Shown: positions 1 to 8,950, numbered from the stretch's first letter. The stretch is DNA of 64,000 bases from CAIXZV01 sp963697365 (GCA_963697365.1 CAVONT010000017.1:310001-374000), one strand, 5' to 3'. Numbers and translations are program-made. The notes: generated by a model not told the origin, from the letters alone.

Positions 1-498
1 GAGCGCGCCGATGGACGCGACCGCGGCGTTGCCGCCGAAGTTGAGGATCACGTACACCAGCACGAAGGTGCCGACGATCTCGCCGATCAGGTTGAACGGC
101 ACGTTGCGGATCGCGGGGCCGGTGCTGAAGACCGCGAGCTTGAGGCCCTGGTCCTCGGTCACCTCGAAGTGCTTCCAGTAGAAGATCGCGACCAGCGTTG
201 CGCCGATGAACGCGCCGATGAACTGGCTCACGATGTAGATCGGCACCTGGTCCCACGGCGTGCTGCCGGCGACCGCGAGGCCGACGGTGACGGCCGGGTT
301 CAGGTGCGCGCCGCTCATCGGCGCGGACACGACGACACCGCAGAAGACCGCCATGGCCCACGCAGCCGTGATGACGATCCAGCCCGCGTTCTGTGCCTTG
401 GACTTGGCAAGCAGGACGCCTGCGACGACGCCGTCGCCGAGCAGGATCAGCATCGCCGTCCCGATGATCTCGCCAACGATGATGGATTCAGTGGTCAT
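1..498 (-). CDS. MIP-family channel (aquaporin/glycerol facilitator), C-terminus outside window
   Basis: Membrane channel for glycerol or water. Read on the minus strand it starts MTTESIIVGEIIGTAML and carries the first MIP signature SGAHLNPAVTVG, the half-helix NPA motif that lines the pore, inside three or more hydrophobic segments. The second NPA repeat lies beyond position 1. The ATG is at 498-496 with AGGGAG about ten bases upstream. It lies downstream of dhaM and dhaL on the same strand, so glycerol entry feeding dihydroxyacetone metabolism is the natural reading, but the residues that separate GlpF from AqpZ cannot all be seen in this fragment. No frameshift is seen in the visible part. 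Confidence 0.85.
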   Translation of the reverse strand, partial: MTTESIIVGEIIGTAMLILLGDGVVAGVLLAKSKAQNAGWIVITAAWAMAVFCGVVVSAPMSGAHLNPAVTVGLAVAGSTPWDQVPIYIVSQFIGAFIGATLVAIFYWKHFEVTEDQGLKLAVFSTGPAIRNVPFNLIGEIVGTFVLVYVILNFGGNAAVASIGAL

Positions 499-857
499 TG
501 TGTGAGCAACTCCCTCTAACGGAACCTTGATCCCGGCGTTTCTCGGGGGCCGGGATCTCCTCCCGCCGCTCGTCCAGCGATTCGCGCGGGGCGCGCGACT
601 GGCAGCGGCATGTCCAGGTGCAGAGTCTCCTCCGGTTGACTCCTCCTTTCGCAGGGCTGGGGGCCGGTGCGCAACCTTCATGGTGCAGGCAACCAAGCCG
701 CCGCTCATGCGGACAACGACTGACTCTACGGGCAGGTGGGGGACGAGAATCTCAAGAGAAAGTGAATCCGTCCCGAACCATCGCCGATACCTGACCGCAA
801 GGAACCGCCGGGAGTCGCGGGGTGCCTGCCGCTCGGTCAGGAGTGCCTGCCGCTCGG
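499..857. other. Non-coding gap upstream of the channel gene
   Basis: This gap lies between the dhaL stop and the channel start codon. It holds the tandem repeat at 822-863 and GC-rich inverted segments near 530-560 (ATCCCGGCG...CGGGAT). I see no convincing conserved reading frame. It probably contains the leader, and perhaps a separate promoter, of the channel gene. Confidence 0.4.
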
Positions 858-863
858 TCAGGA
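822..863. repeat. 21-bp tandem duplication spanning the dhaL stop
   Basis: Two exact copies of GTGCCTGCCGCTCGGTCAGG plus A run head to tail (822-842, 843-863). The dhaL stop codon (858-860) lies in one copy, so the other repeats the end of the gene and its stop just downstream. Each copy contains an imperfect 17-nt inverted repeat. Confidence 0.85.
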
Positions 864-1613
864 GCCGTCCGCGAGCTCATGCGCAGCGTCCGCGAAGCAG
901 CGGACGAGGATCGCCGACGATGCGGCCCCCGGGTCCACGTGCCCGGCCGATCGCTCGCCGAGGTAGCTCGCCCGACCCTTGCGGGCCACCAGGGGTGCGG
1001 TGGCGGCGGCGCCGGCTTCGGCAGCGTCCGCGGCTGCCGCCAGCACCGTGGCGGCCGTCTCGTCCGGCGCAGCGGCGCACACCGCGTCGAGGGCCGGCAG
1101 GAGCGCGTCGAGCATGGTCTTGTCACCGGCCGTGGCCCGGCCAAGCGCGGTGATCCCGGCGACGGCGCCCTCCAGGATGAGCCGGGCCAGGTCGACCGGG
1201 CTGGCGTCGGACGAAGGCAGTCCCTCGCGCACGTGACTGCCGGCGATCATCAGGCCCCGCCCGTACAGCGCGCCGCTGGCGCCACCGACGACGCCGAGCA
1301 CCCTCCGGCCCGCTGCAGCGAGCGTCACGGAGGGATCTCCGGCGGGCGGCGTCCCCGCCCGCAGGCCTGACGCCACCGCGGCCAGCCCGCGATCGAGGTT
1401 GATGCCGTGATCGCCGTCCCCGATGGCTGCGTCAAGATCGGTCAGCCAGTCACGCTGCGCCGCGACGGCGTCCGCGGATCGCACGAGCCAGGCGCGGACG
1501 AGTGCGTCGAGGCGGTCGAGGCCGCCCGGCGGATCCGGCATGCCTGGAATGGCTGGTTCCTTCTGGCTGGCGGGGGCGTCCAGTTCGGGGTGTCTGGCGG
1601 GCGGCTCAGTCAC
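858..1613 (-). CDS. dhaL: Dihydroxyacetone kinase ADP-binding subunit DhaL (copy 1)
   Basis: Phosphoryl-transfer subunit of PTS-type dihydroxyacetone kinase: it carries ADP as a cofactor that is rephosphorylated by DhaM and passes phosphate to DhaK-bound dihydroxyacetone. The nucleotide/Mg-binding Asp cluster is visible as AAIGDGDHGINLDRG, followed by GGASGALYGRGL and the C-terminal ERSAGHVDPGA typical of the family. A GTG at 1613 overlaps the dhaM stop (GTGACTGA) and has AAGGTG upstream. An ATG at 1541 would give 227 residues, closer to the usual length of about 210, so the start is open. No DhaK subunit gene is in the window. Confidence 0.88.
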   Translation of the reverse strand: MTEPPARHPELDAPASQKEPAIPGMPDPPGGLDRLDALVRAWLVRSADAVAAQRDWLTDLDAAIGDGDHGINLDRGLAAVASGLRAGTPPAGDPSVTLAAAGRRVLGVVGGASGALYGRGLMIAGSHVREGLPSSDASPVDLARLILEGAVAGITALGRATAGDKTMLDALLPALDAVCAAAPDETAATVLAAAADAAEAGAAATAPLVARKGRASYLGERSAGHVDPGAASSAILVRCFADAAHELADGS

Positions 1614-2013
1614 GAGGCACCTTCGGCCTCTCGAGCGCGGACTCGGCGGCTGCCCGCACCGCGGTCGGCGTCCCCCCGTGGGCGGCGGCGACCGCGGCTG
1701 CCACCGCTCCTTCCACGAATGGTCCCTCCGAGACCATGACCCGCGTGCGCTCCTCGGGGGCGAGCTCCTCGAGCGCCATCTCGAGCGCCATCGCCGCACT
1801 GCCCAGGTCCAGCAGCACGAGCACGGCATCGCCATCGGCGCGGCCCAGGATCACCCGGAGCACGGCCGCGACCTCCTCGGCGTTCGTGCCGAGCCGCCCG
1901 CCGGACAGGCCGCCCGCGCCACCCGCGGGCACCGCCGGGGCGGCCTGCGCGATCATCGCGACGACCCCGCGCGTCACGTCGGCGCTGTGCCCGACCACCA
2001 CGATCCCGACCAC
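1606..2013 (-). CDS. dhaM: PTS-dependent dihydroxyacetone kinase phosphotransferase subunit DhaM (EIIA-type domain only)
   Basis: Rephosphorylates the ADP held on DhaL, taking phosphate from the general PTS proteins. The protein is a single mannose-type EIIA domain: VVGIVVVGHSADVTRG carries the phosphorylated His near residue 9, and DAVLVLLDLGSAAMALEMALE matches the family core. I chose the GTG at 2013 because it begins exactly at the family N-terminus and has GAGGG nine bases upstream; a longer ATG start at 2067 would add an unsupported extension. At 135 residues it lacks the HPr and EI-like domains fused to E. coli DhaM. It is translationally coupled to dhaL. Confidence 0.82.
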   Translation of the reverse strand: MVGIVVVGHSADVTRGVVAMIAQAAPAVPAGGAGGLSGGRLGTNAEEVAAVLRVILGRADGDAVLVLLDLGSAAMALEMALEELAPEERTRVMVSEGPFVEGAVAAAVAAAHGGTPTAVRAAAESALERPKVPRD

Positions 2014-2083
2014 CTGCGTCGACCCTCGTACGTCCCGCGCACCAGCTCCTGGATGTCCGGGGCCCATACACTACCCCTCGACC

Positions 2084-2782
2084 ATGGACGAGCGCACCAC
2101 CATGACCACCGACTCCAGGCGCGACGCCGGCCCTCACCAGGACGTGGTGTTCGCCGCGGCCGATCTGCTCGCCGTTGTCGCCCGCGCGGAGCACCTGCTG
2201 CTGCGCAACCGGGTGTACCTCGATCGCCTCGACGCGGCCCTGGGCGACGGCGACCACGGCGAGAACATGAGCGCCGGGTTCGTGGATGCAAGGCGCGCCC
2301 TGGCGGCGGACGTGGCGGGTGCGGACATCGGCGACCTGCTGCGACGGTTCGGTCACCTCCTCGTCGCGGGCGTCGGCGGCGCCGGCGGGTCGCTCTACGG
2401 TACGGCGTTCATCGAAGCCGGGATCGCCGTGGCGGGCCTGCCTGGCCTCGATGCGGCGGCGACGGCGGTCGCCTTGGACGCGGCCGCCGAGGGCATTGCC
2501 CGGAGAGGTCGCTGCCGCCTCGGCGACAAGACGATCTACGACGCCCTGCGACCCGCGGCGGATGCCTTCGCACGGTCGCTTGACGCCGGACTCGGCCAGG
2601 AGGCGGCGATCCTCGCCGCAGTCCGTGCTGCACGCGACGGCATGCACGCGACCCGCCCGCTGATCGCCCGACGGGGCCTCGCGATGCGGCTCGGTGACCG
2701 GTCCCGCGGCCACCAGGACCCCGGGGCCACGTCGTGCTATCTGCTGGTGCGCGCGCTGCTGGCCACCGGCCGCCACGCCTGA
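2084..2782 (+). CDS. dhaL: Second DhaL-like protein, coupled to a two-component system
   Basis: A 232-residue DhaL paralogue, divergent from dhaM. It has the Mg/ADP motif AALGDGDHGENMSAGF, then GVGGAGGSLYGTAFIEAG, LGDKTIYDALRP and the C-terminal LGDRSRGHQDPGATS, so the ligand-binding residues look intact. The start ATG at 2084 follows the divergent promoter region shared with dhaM. Its TGA overlaps the ATG of the following histidine kinase (TGATG). In E. coli DhaL also acts as co-activator of the PAS/GAF regulator DhaR (established). A sensory role beside a GAF/PAS kinase is therefore plausible here, but that is inference; a second catalytic DhaL is the alternative. Confidence 0.82.
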   Translation: MDERTTMTTDSRRDAGPHQDVVFAAADLLAVVARAEHLLLRNRVYLDRLDAALGDGDHGENMSAGFVDARRALAADVAGADIGDLLRRFGHLLVAGVGGAGGSLYGTAFIEAGIAVAGLPGLDAAATAVALDAAAEGIARRGRCRLGDKTIYDALRPAADAFARSLDAGLGQEAAILAAVRAARDGMHATRPLIARRGLAMRLGDRSRGHQDPGATSCYLLVRALLATGRHA

Positions 2783-4464
2783 TGATCCCGCGCGAGCCCG
2801 CCGTGAGCGATCGGACCGCCGCGCTCTCCGAGTCCGAGCTGCGCCGCAGCTTCGAGGAGGCCCAGCGCCAGGCGGATGCCGTCTTCGCGCAGTACCAGCT
2901 GAGCCAGCTCGTGGCGCTCGGCGGCGCGCTGCCGCTGCTCGCGGGAAGCATCATCGCGGAGCTGGTCCGGATCACGGACGCGCAGGCGGGCGCCATCTGG
3001 CTCGCGCGACCCGGACGCTCGGAGCTGCGCCTGGTCGCAACCGAACCGGACCTGTTCCTCGGGCCGGGCGGTCCCACCGGGTGGACCATCGGCGGCACGG
3101 TGGTGGAGCCGGGGAAGGAGGGGGACTGGCCGGGGCGCGTCATCCCTGGGGGATTCGCGACAGGCGGCATCGCGCGGTCCTGGTTCACGCGTCACGGATG
3201 GCACGGGGTCCCGCTCGACGAGCGTCTCGACACCGGCACCGCCGGAGACGCGCCCCAGAACGTCGGCTACCTCGCGCTGCGACCGGCAGACGCGGGTCGC
3301 CTGACCGCCGAACGGATCCGGTTCCTCGCCCTCGTCCGCCACGAGCTCGCGATCGCCTTCCGGGCGGCCCTGCTGCGCGAGGAGCTCGCAGGTGAGCGGG
3401 TGCTGCTCGCGGCGATCCTCGACGGCGCGACCGAGGGGATCATCGCGGTGGACGAGAGCTGCCGGGTGGTCCGGGTCAATCGCGCCGCGTCGACGCTTCT
3501 CGGGGGCCGCGCGGTCCCGGCCGATGCCACGTGCGCATCGCTGCTGCGCTGCCGGACCGGCGCGGGTCTTCGCTGTGGACGACGCTGCCGTTTCGAGGAG
3601 GTGCTCCGCGGGCCGGCGGGGATCGCCGTCGCCGAGCTCCAGCTGGGCTCGGCGGACGGAGCACCGATCCCGGTGCAGGCCACGTTCTCGGTGATGGCGG
3701 AGCCTGACGGGGACCGGTCCACGGGCGCCGTGGTGGTGCTGCGCGACCTGCGCACGGAGCGGGCGGCGGCTGAGCTCCAGTCCAGCTTCCTTGCCGCGGT
3801 GTCCCACGAGTTGCGCACGCCGCTCGCGCTGATCACGGGCCATGTCGACACGCTGCTGGACCTGGGGCTCGATGCCGCGGGGCAGCGCCGGTCGATCGAG
3901 CGCATCGGGGCAGCAGCGGATCGCCTCCAGACGCTCGTTGACGAGCTGCTCACGCTCACGGGCCTCGAGCACGCGAGCCTCGGGCTGCGCCGGGCGCCGG
4001 TCACCGTCGCCGATCTCCTCGACCAGGCGATCGGCGGCATCGGGGAGTGGCCCGGCATGCCGCCGGTGACCGCCTCGATCCCGCCGGGCCTTCCGGTGGT
4101 GGACGTCGATGCCGTGCGCATCGCGCACGTGCTGGTCAACCTCGTCGACAACGCCCGGCGGTACGGCGACGAGGGACGGGTCCAGATCCGGGCCCGGCGG
4201 CGGCGGACCACGGTCGTGGTCACTGTCCAGGACGACGGCCCCGGAATCCCGCCCGACGAGCGCGCCGTCGTGTTCGATCGCCACTATCGGGGCCGGGCCG
4301 CCCGCGACGCCTACCCGGCAGGGACCGGGACCGGCCTGCACGTCTGCCGCCGGCTCGTCGAGGCCCACGGCGGCACCATCTGGGTGGAGCCGGGCATGCC
4401 GAGCGCGATCTCGTTCTCGCTGCCGGCGGCGCGGCGAGCCGGGCGCGCCGGGGACCGGGAATGA
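2782..4464 (+). CDS. GAF/PAS sensor histidine kinase
   Basis: Cytoplasmic-looking sensor kinase of 560 residues with no clear membrane helix. Order of parts: an N-terminal coiled stretch, a GAF-like sensor (about residues 50-200), a PAS-like domain (about 215-330), HisKA with phospho-acceptor His342 in SHELRTPLALITGH, and an ATPase domain with N box NLVDNARR (Asn457), G box DDGPGIPPDE and GTGTGLHVC. The PAS part holds an unusual five-Cys cluster starting at Cys251 (CASLLRC...CGRRC), possibly a redox or metal site. It overlaps the dhaL-like gene by one base and the response regulator by an ATGA, so the three are one translational unit. Confidence 0.88.
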   Translation: MIPREPAVSDRTAALSESELRRSFEEAQRQADAVFAQYQLSQLVALGGALPLLAGSIIAELVRITDAQAGAIWLARPGRSELRLVATEPDLFLGPGGPTGWTIGGTVVEPGKEGDWPGRVIPGGFATGGIARSWFTRHGWHGVPLDERLDTGTAGDAPQNVGYLALRPADAGRLTAERIRFLALVRHELAIAFRAALLREELAGERVLLAAILDGATEGIIAVDESCRVVRVNRAASTLLGGRAVPADATCASLLRCRTGAGLRCGRRCRFEEVLRGPAGIAVAELQLGSADGAPIPVQATFSVMAEPDGDRSTGAVVVLRDLRTERAAAELQSSFLAAVSHELRTPLALITGHVDTLLDLGLDAAGQRRSIERIGAAADRLQTLVDELLTLTGLEHASLGLRRAPVTVADLLDQAIGGIGEWPGMPPVTASIPPGLPVVDVDAVRIAHVLVNLVDNARRYGDEGRVQIRARRRRTTVVVTVQDDGPGIPPDERAVVFDRHYRGRAARDAYPAGTGTGLHVCRRLVEAHGGTIWVEPGMPSAISFSLPAARRAGRAGDRE

Positions 4465-5247
4465 CCGACAGGGCACGCCCTTCGCAGCCCGAGCCCGCGG
4501 ACCGGCGGCGGGTTGTCGCGCCGCCCGGGGCCGAGCCGGCGATCCCCGGCCGCGGCGAGCTGGTGCTCATCGTCGAGGATGAGGCGGACTTCCGCGAGCT
4601 GGTCGAGCTCTGGATCAGCCGCCACGGGTGGCGCACGGCGACGGCCAGCGACGGCCTCGAGGTGATGCGGCGGTTCGAGGAGGAGCCGCCCGACCTCGTC
4701 CTGCTGGACCTCAACCTGCCCGGCATGAGCGGCTGGGAGGTCACTCGCTGGATGCGGCTCCGGAGCACCGTCCCGATCCTGATGGTCACCGCGATGGGCG
4801 GCGAGGCGGACGTGGTCATGGGACTCGAGTCGGGCGCCGACGACTACCTCACCAAGCCCGTCCGCATGGCCGAGCTCGTGGCCAGGGTGGCGGCGGCCCT
4901 GCGCCGGGTCCAGCTCGCGAGACCGCACCCCGCCGGAGGACGAGGTGATCGAGCATCCCGGGCTGCGGATCGAGCCGGTTGCGCGGCGCGTGGTGGGGGT
5001 GACGGGCGAGGTCCACCTGACACCCACCGAGCTGCGCCTCCTGGTCGTTCTGGCCTCGCGCCCGGGTCAGCCGGTCGGCCATGCGGAGCTGTTGCGCCGG
5101 GTGTGGGGACCCACGTACGGCGCCGAGACGCAGCTCCTGCGGGTGACGATGCGCAACCTCCGCAACAAGCTGGCCGAGGCGACGCCCGGTCGGGCCTTCA
5201 TCGCCACCGAGTACGGCGTGGGCTACCGGTTCAAGCCCGGTCCCTGA
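4461..5247 (+). CDS. OmpR/KdpE-type response regulator (frameshifted)
   Basis: Partner of the upstream kinase. The receiver domain contains LVLIVEDEADFREL, phospho-acceptor Asp83 in LVLLDLNLPGMSG, and the switch Lys in YLTKPVRMAEL. The DNA-binding winged helix TPTELRLLVVLASRPGQP...RVWGPTYGAE...GVGYRF is closest in feel to KdpE. The two halves are in different frames: a single extra base near 4920-4940 separates receiver and effector domains, so as printed the protein would end prematurely. Because many genes here carry the same kind of +1 lesion, I read it as a sequence error and not a domain-splitting event. No kdpFABC genes are present; likely targets are the adjacent dha and channel genes. 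Confidence 0.83.
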
Positions 5248-5347
5248 GCCGCGGTTCGGGCGGGGCGCTCTGCTACGATCGGGCTCCGTCCACCACGCCC
5301 GCCCGTGTCCCTGCCAAGGCCGCGGGCCCTCGGAGCCCTGAGACCCC

Positions 5348-6771
5348 GTGACCGATCCCCTGACCGAACCCGCCGCCGATCCCAACGCCGTCGCGCCGGC
5401 CGTCGCCAACCTCGAGACGATCGTGTCGCTGGCCAAGCGCCGCGGCTTCGTCTTCCCGTCGTCGGAGATCTACGGCGGCATCAACGCGGTGTGGGACTAC
5501 GGGCCCCTCGGCGTGGAGCTCAAGAACAACGTCAAGCGCGCCTGGTGGCGGGCCATGGTCCAGGACCGCAACGACATCGTCGGCCTCGACGCGGGCATCC
5601 TCATGCACCCCCAGGTCTGGGTCACGTCCGGTCACGTCGGCTCGTTCAGCGATCCGCTGGTCGAGTGCGCGGAGTGCCGCCGGCGCTACCGCCTCGACGA
5701 GCTGCCCGGGACCGAGGACCTCACCCAGACCGACCTGCGCGACGAGACGGTGAGCGCAGCGCCTCGGCCTGGTCTGCCCCAACGACGGCAAGCCGCTGTC
5801 GGCACCCCGCCGGTTCAACCTGATGTTCACGAGCCACATGGGCCCGGTGGAGGACGACGGGAACATCGTCTACTTCCGCCCCGAGACCGCCCAGGGCTCG
5901 TACGTCAACTTCAAGAACGTCCAGCAGAGCTCGCGCAAGAAGGTCCCGTTCGGCATCGCCCAGATCGGCAAGTCCTTCCGCAACGAGATCTCGCCCGGCA
6001 ACTTCGTGTTCCGGATGCGCGAGTTCGAGCAGATGGAGATGCAGTACTTCGTCCGCCCCGAGGAGGGTGCCACCGACCGCCTTCGAGGAGTGGCTGCCCA
6101 AGCGCAAGGCGTGGTACGAGGCGTACGGCGTGACCCCCGCCCGCCTGCGCTTCCGCGAGCACGCGCCCGACGAGCTGGCCCATTACGCGAAGAAGGCGAT
6201 CGACGTCGAGTACCGCTTCCCGTTCGGCTGGAAGGAGCTCGAGGGCATCCACAACCGGGGCGACTTCGACCTCGGCAACCACGCCAGGGCGTCGGGCGAG
6301 AACCTCGAGTACTTCGACCAGGCCTCGGGCGAGCACTTCATCCCGTGGATCGTCGAGACGGCGGCCGGCGCAGACCGCGCGGCGTTCACCTTCCTGATCG
6401 ATGCGTATCGCGAGGAGGAGGTCCGCGGCGAGACCCGCGTGGTCCTCGGCCTGCACCCCGACCTCGCCCCGTACAAGGTGGCCGTCCTGCCGCTGCTCAA
6501 GAAGCGCCCCGAGATCGTGGAGATGTGCCACCGGCTCCTCGGCGACCTCAAGCGCGACATGATGGCGGTCTACGACGACACGGCGGCCATCGGCAAGCTC
6601 TACCGGCGCCAGGACGAGATCGGGACGCCGTGGTGCGTCACGGTCGACGTCGACTCCCTCGAGGACGGCGCCGTCACCGTGCGCGACCGCGACACGATGA
6701 CGCAGGAGCGGGTGCCGCTCGAGAGCGTGAAGCGACTGATCCTCGATCGTATGGCGGCCGTCAGGCCGTAG
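5348..6771 (+). CDS. glyQS: Glycyl-tRNA synthetase, single-chain dimeric type (two frameshifts)
   Basis: Charges tRNA-Gly. The N-terminus SLAKRRGFVFPSSEIYGG is the class II motif 1 region, followed by NNVKRAWWRAMV, then MGPVEDDGNIVYFRPETAQG and FRNEISPGNFVFRMREFEQME (motif 2 region). The C-terminal anticodon-binding domain ends VPLESVKRLILDRM. A possible zinc site is CAEC (near residue 103) followed by LVCPND. Total length, about 474 codons, matches the family. Two +1 shifts, near 5756 and 6071, break the frame: QRLGLVCPNDGK resumes in the next frame, and AFEEWLPKRK after that. As printed it would be inactive, yet it is an essential gene, which argues for sequence error. Confidence 0.9.
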
Positions 6772-6820
6772 CAGCCGGGGCGGGCAGGTCCCGCCGATCC
6801 CCACGCCGCACGGGAGGGGC

Positions 6821-7754
6821 ATGGGCATGGCAACCAGGGCCCGGGACGGCGTTCCGGTGAAGGCGGCCGCACTGGCCGCGTTCGGCTACGCCGGTGGGGC
6901 GATGTGTATCGTGCTGATCTTCCTGGGCATGCGCAGCGTGATGGACATCGGCGGCTTCTGTGCCGAGGGCGGGCCGTACGTCATCGCGCAGGCATGCCCC
7001 GATGAGGCGGCGCCGGCGCTGGTGCTCGGCATGCTCGGGCTGTTCGGGTTCGGGGCGATCGCAACCGTGGGCGGCGTGATGGTCGGCGGCATCTGGGCGG
7101 CGGCGCCGCATCATCGGGTGGTCGGCGCTGTTCGGTCTGCTCGGCTGGAACTTCATGGAGTACGGCGTGTTCTCCGTGCCGGGCGATGGGATCGAGCTGG
7201 GATGGGCGATCTGCGGCGTCGTGTTCTGGCTCATGGCGGCAGCACCGCTGCTCCTGCTGCCACTGGGGAACTTCGCTGGTGTCCGCGCCGACCGACGCCG
7301 TGGCGAACCGCCAGGCCCGCAAGGAGGCCAAGGTGCCGTACCAGCCGGACCCGGCCACGGGGACCATCATCCGCATCATCGATGCCGATGGCGTCCGCGT
7401 CGTCCCGGCCGACGGCCCGGAGGCACAGGAGCAGATGGCCGCGATCGCGGCGGCCATGGAGGCAGCGCTCGACAAGGTGGAGGGGGTCACGCCCGCCCTC
7501 GTGTCCGAGGATCCGACCCCGGCGGAAGCCGGTGTGGCATCGCCGGAGGGCACGGCGCCCGGCATGGCTGCGCCGGATGGCGCACGGCGCCTGGCATGGC
7601 AGCGCCGGACGGCCCGGAGTTCGCCGAGGGGACCCAGGCGCTCCTGGACCGCCTCGAGCGGCTCGCCGACATGCGCGACAGGGGGCTCCTCGAGCCCGCC
7701 GAGTACGAGACTGCGAAGGACGCCATCGTGCGCGAGCTGGAGGCCCGTCAATGA
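6821..7754 (+). CDS. Membrane protein with C-terminal SHOCT domain (several frameshifts)
   Basis: Pieced together from three frames. The N-terminal part has hydrophobic helices (AAFGYAGGAMCIVLIFLG; ALVLGMLGLFGFGAIATVGG; WAICGVVFWLMAAAPLLLL) and the extracellular-looking GGFCAEGGPYVIAQACP found in actinobacterial-type membrane proteins. A cytoplasmic segment (YQPDPATGTIIRIIDADGV...) follows. The end, LLDRLERLADMRDRGLLEPAEYETAKDAIV, is a SHOCT oligomerisation motif. Shifts lie near 7100-7150, 7280 and 7570-7620; the last falls in a local duplication encoding PGMAAPDG twice. An alternative ATG is at 6827. Function unknown. It overlaps the small membrane-peptide gene downstream. Confidence 0.7.
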
Positions 7755-7849
7755 CCCTGCCCCGTCCCCTCGTGCACCTCATCCTGCTGGCCTCGATCGC
7801 CCTGGGCATGGCCGCAGGCGTGCGCCTGTTCACGTTCTTCGGCGGCTGA
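7751..7849 (+). CDS. 32-residue single-span membrane peptide
   Basis: A short frame starting ATG ACC CTG, encoding MTLPRPLVHLILLASIALG followed by MAAGVRLFTFFGG. It has one hydrophobic helix (about residues 7-24) and no other features. Its ATG overlaps the TGA of the SHOCT membrane protein (ATGA), so it should be translated by coupling, and its stop sits three bases before the next gene. Tight packing between two genes, hydrophobicity and a proper coupled start support it as real. A function as a small subunit of the SHOCT protein is inference. Confidence 0.6.
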   Translation: MTLPRPLVHLILLASIALGMAAGVRLFTFFGG

Positions 7850-7852
7850 CCG

Positions 7853-8864
7853 GTGCGCGTCGCTCGTCTCCACGGCGCTGGTGACATCCGGATCGCCGAC
7901 GAGGCCGAGCCGGTGCCGGGCGCCGGCGAGGTTCTGGTGCGGGTGACCTCCGTCGGCATCTGCGGGTCTGATCTCCACTGGTTCGACGAGTCCGGGATCG
8001 GGGAGGCGCGGCTGGACCGGCCGCTCGTCCTGGGCCACGAGGCTGCGGGGGTCATCGCGACCGGCCCGCGCGCTGGAGTGCGGGTCGCGATCGACCCCAA
8101 CATCGCGTGCGAGCGGTGCCCGGTCTGCGCGCGCGGCCTCGGCCACCTGTGCCCCAACGTCCGCTTCCTCGGTCACAGCACCACTGACGGCGCCCTGCGC
8201 GAGTGCATCGCCTGGCCGGAGGCCCTCCTGGTTCCCGTGCCCGACTCCCTCGATGACGACGCGGCGGCGATGCTCGAGCCCCTGGGTGTGGCGATCCACG
8301 CCTTCCGGCTGGCGCGATTCGCGCCCGGGGGGACCGTTGCAGTGCTCGGGGCCGGGCCCATCGGGCGGCTGCTGATCCGGCTGGCCATCGCCGCTGGGGC
8401 GACGAAGGTGGTCGCAACCGACGTGCTGCCACACCGCGTGCGCTGCGGCGAGGGATGACGGCGCGATCGCCGAGCTGGTGGACGGGGGAGGGGAGCGGGC
8501 TCGCCTGCTCGAGGCGCTCGGGGGCCGCCTGGTGGACGCCGCGATCGAGATCGCCGGCGAGGCTGATGCAGTCGCTGCCGGAGTGGACCTCGTGAAGCCG
8601 GGGGGCGTGGTCGTCGTGGCGGGCATCCCGATCGGCAACGAGATCCCCGTGCCGGTGTCCGTGGCCAGGCGCAAGGGCCTGGACATGCGCTTCGCGCGGC
8701 GGATGAACCGGGTGCACGACGAGGCGATCGCGCTCGCAGGCAGCGGCCGGGTGGATCCGGCGATGGTGGTGAGCCACCGCTTCCCGCTGGCCGAGGCGGC
8801 CACGGCGTTCAGCGTTGCCGCCCGACGCGAGGGACACAAGGTCGTCATCCACTGCGACCGCTGA
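7853..8864 (+). CDS. Zinc-dependent medium-chain dehydrogenase, sorbitol/idonate dehydrogenase-like (one frameshift)
   Basis: NAD(P)-dependent polyol or sugar-acid dehydrogenase. Catalytic zinc ligands are in GICGSDLHWF and VLGHEAAG. The structural-zinc loop is CERCPVCARGLGHLC. The Rossmann motif is VAVLGAGPIGRLLIRLA, and the C-terminal half contains VDAAIEIAGEADAV and KPGGVVVVAGIP. A +1 shift near 8450 stops the first frame (RVRCGEG-stop), and the correct frame resumes with DDGAIAELVDGG. The start is GTG at 7853. Length, about 337 codons, is normal for the family. Substrate cannot be fixed; L-idonate, sorbitol or galactitol are candidates. Confidence 0.85.
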
Positions 8865-8897
8865 GCGGCCATTGGCGGCGCCGCGACCGCTGAGCGG
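8858..8897. repeat. Duplicated stop-codon palindrome CCGCTGAGCGG
   Basis: The 11-nt palindrome CCGCTGAGCGG occurs at 8858-8868, with the dehydrogenase TGA stop at its centre, and again at 8887-8897. Both are preceded by GCGA, so about 15 bases at the gene end are duplicated 29 bp downstream. Confidence 0.8.
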
Positions 8898-8950
8898 CGA
8901 CGGGCCACGCCGCGCCCGGTCCCGCGTCACCGCATCACGATTCTCATACG

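Noticed and set aside
5348..6771. Pseudogene call for glyQS and other shifted genes
   Set aside because: glyQS is essential, and the same +1 lesion recurs in many functionally unrelated genes, so probable sequence error is a better explanation than decay.
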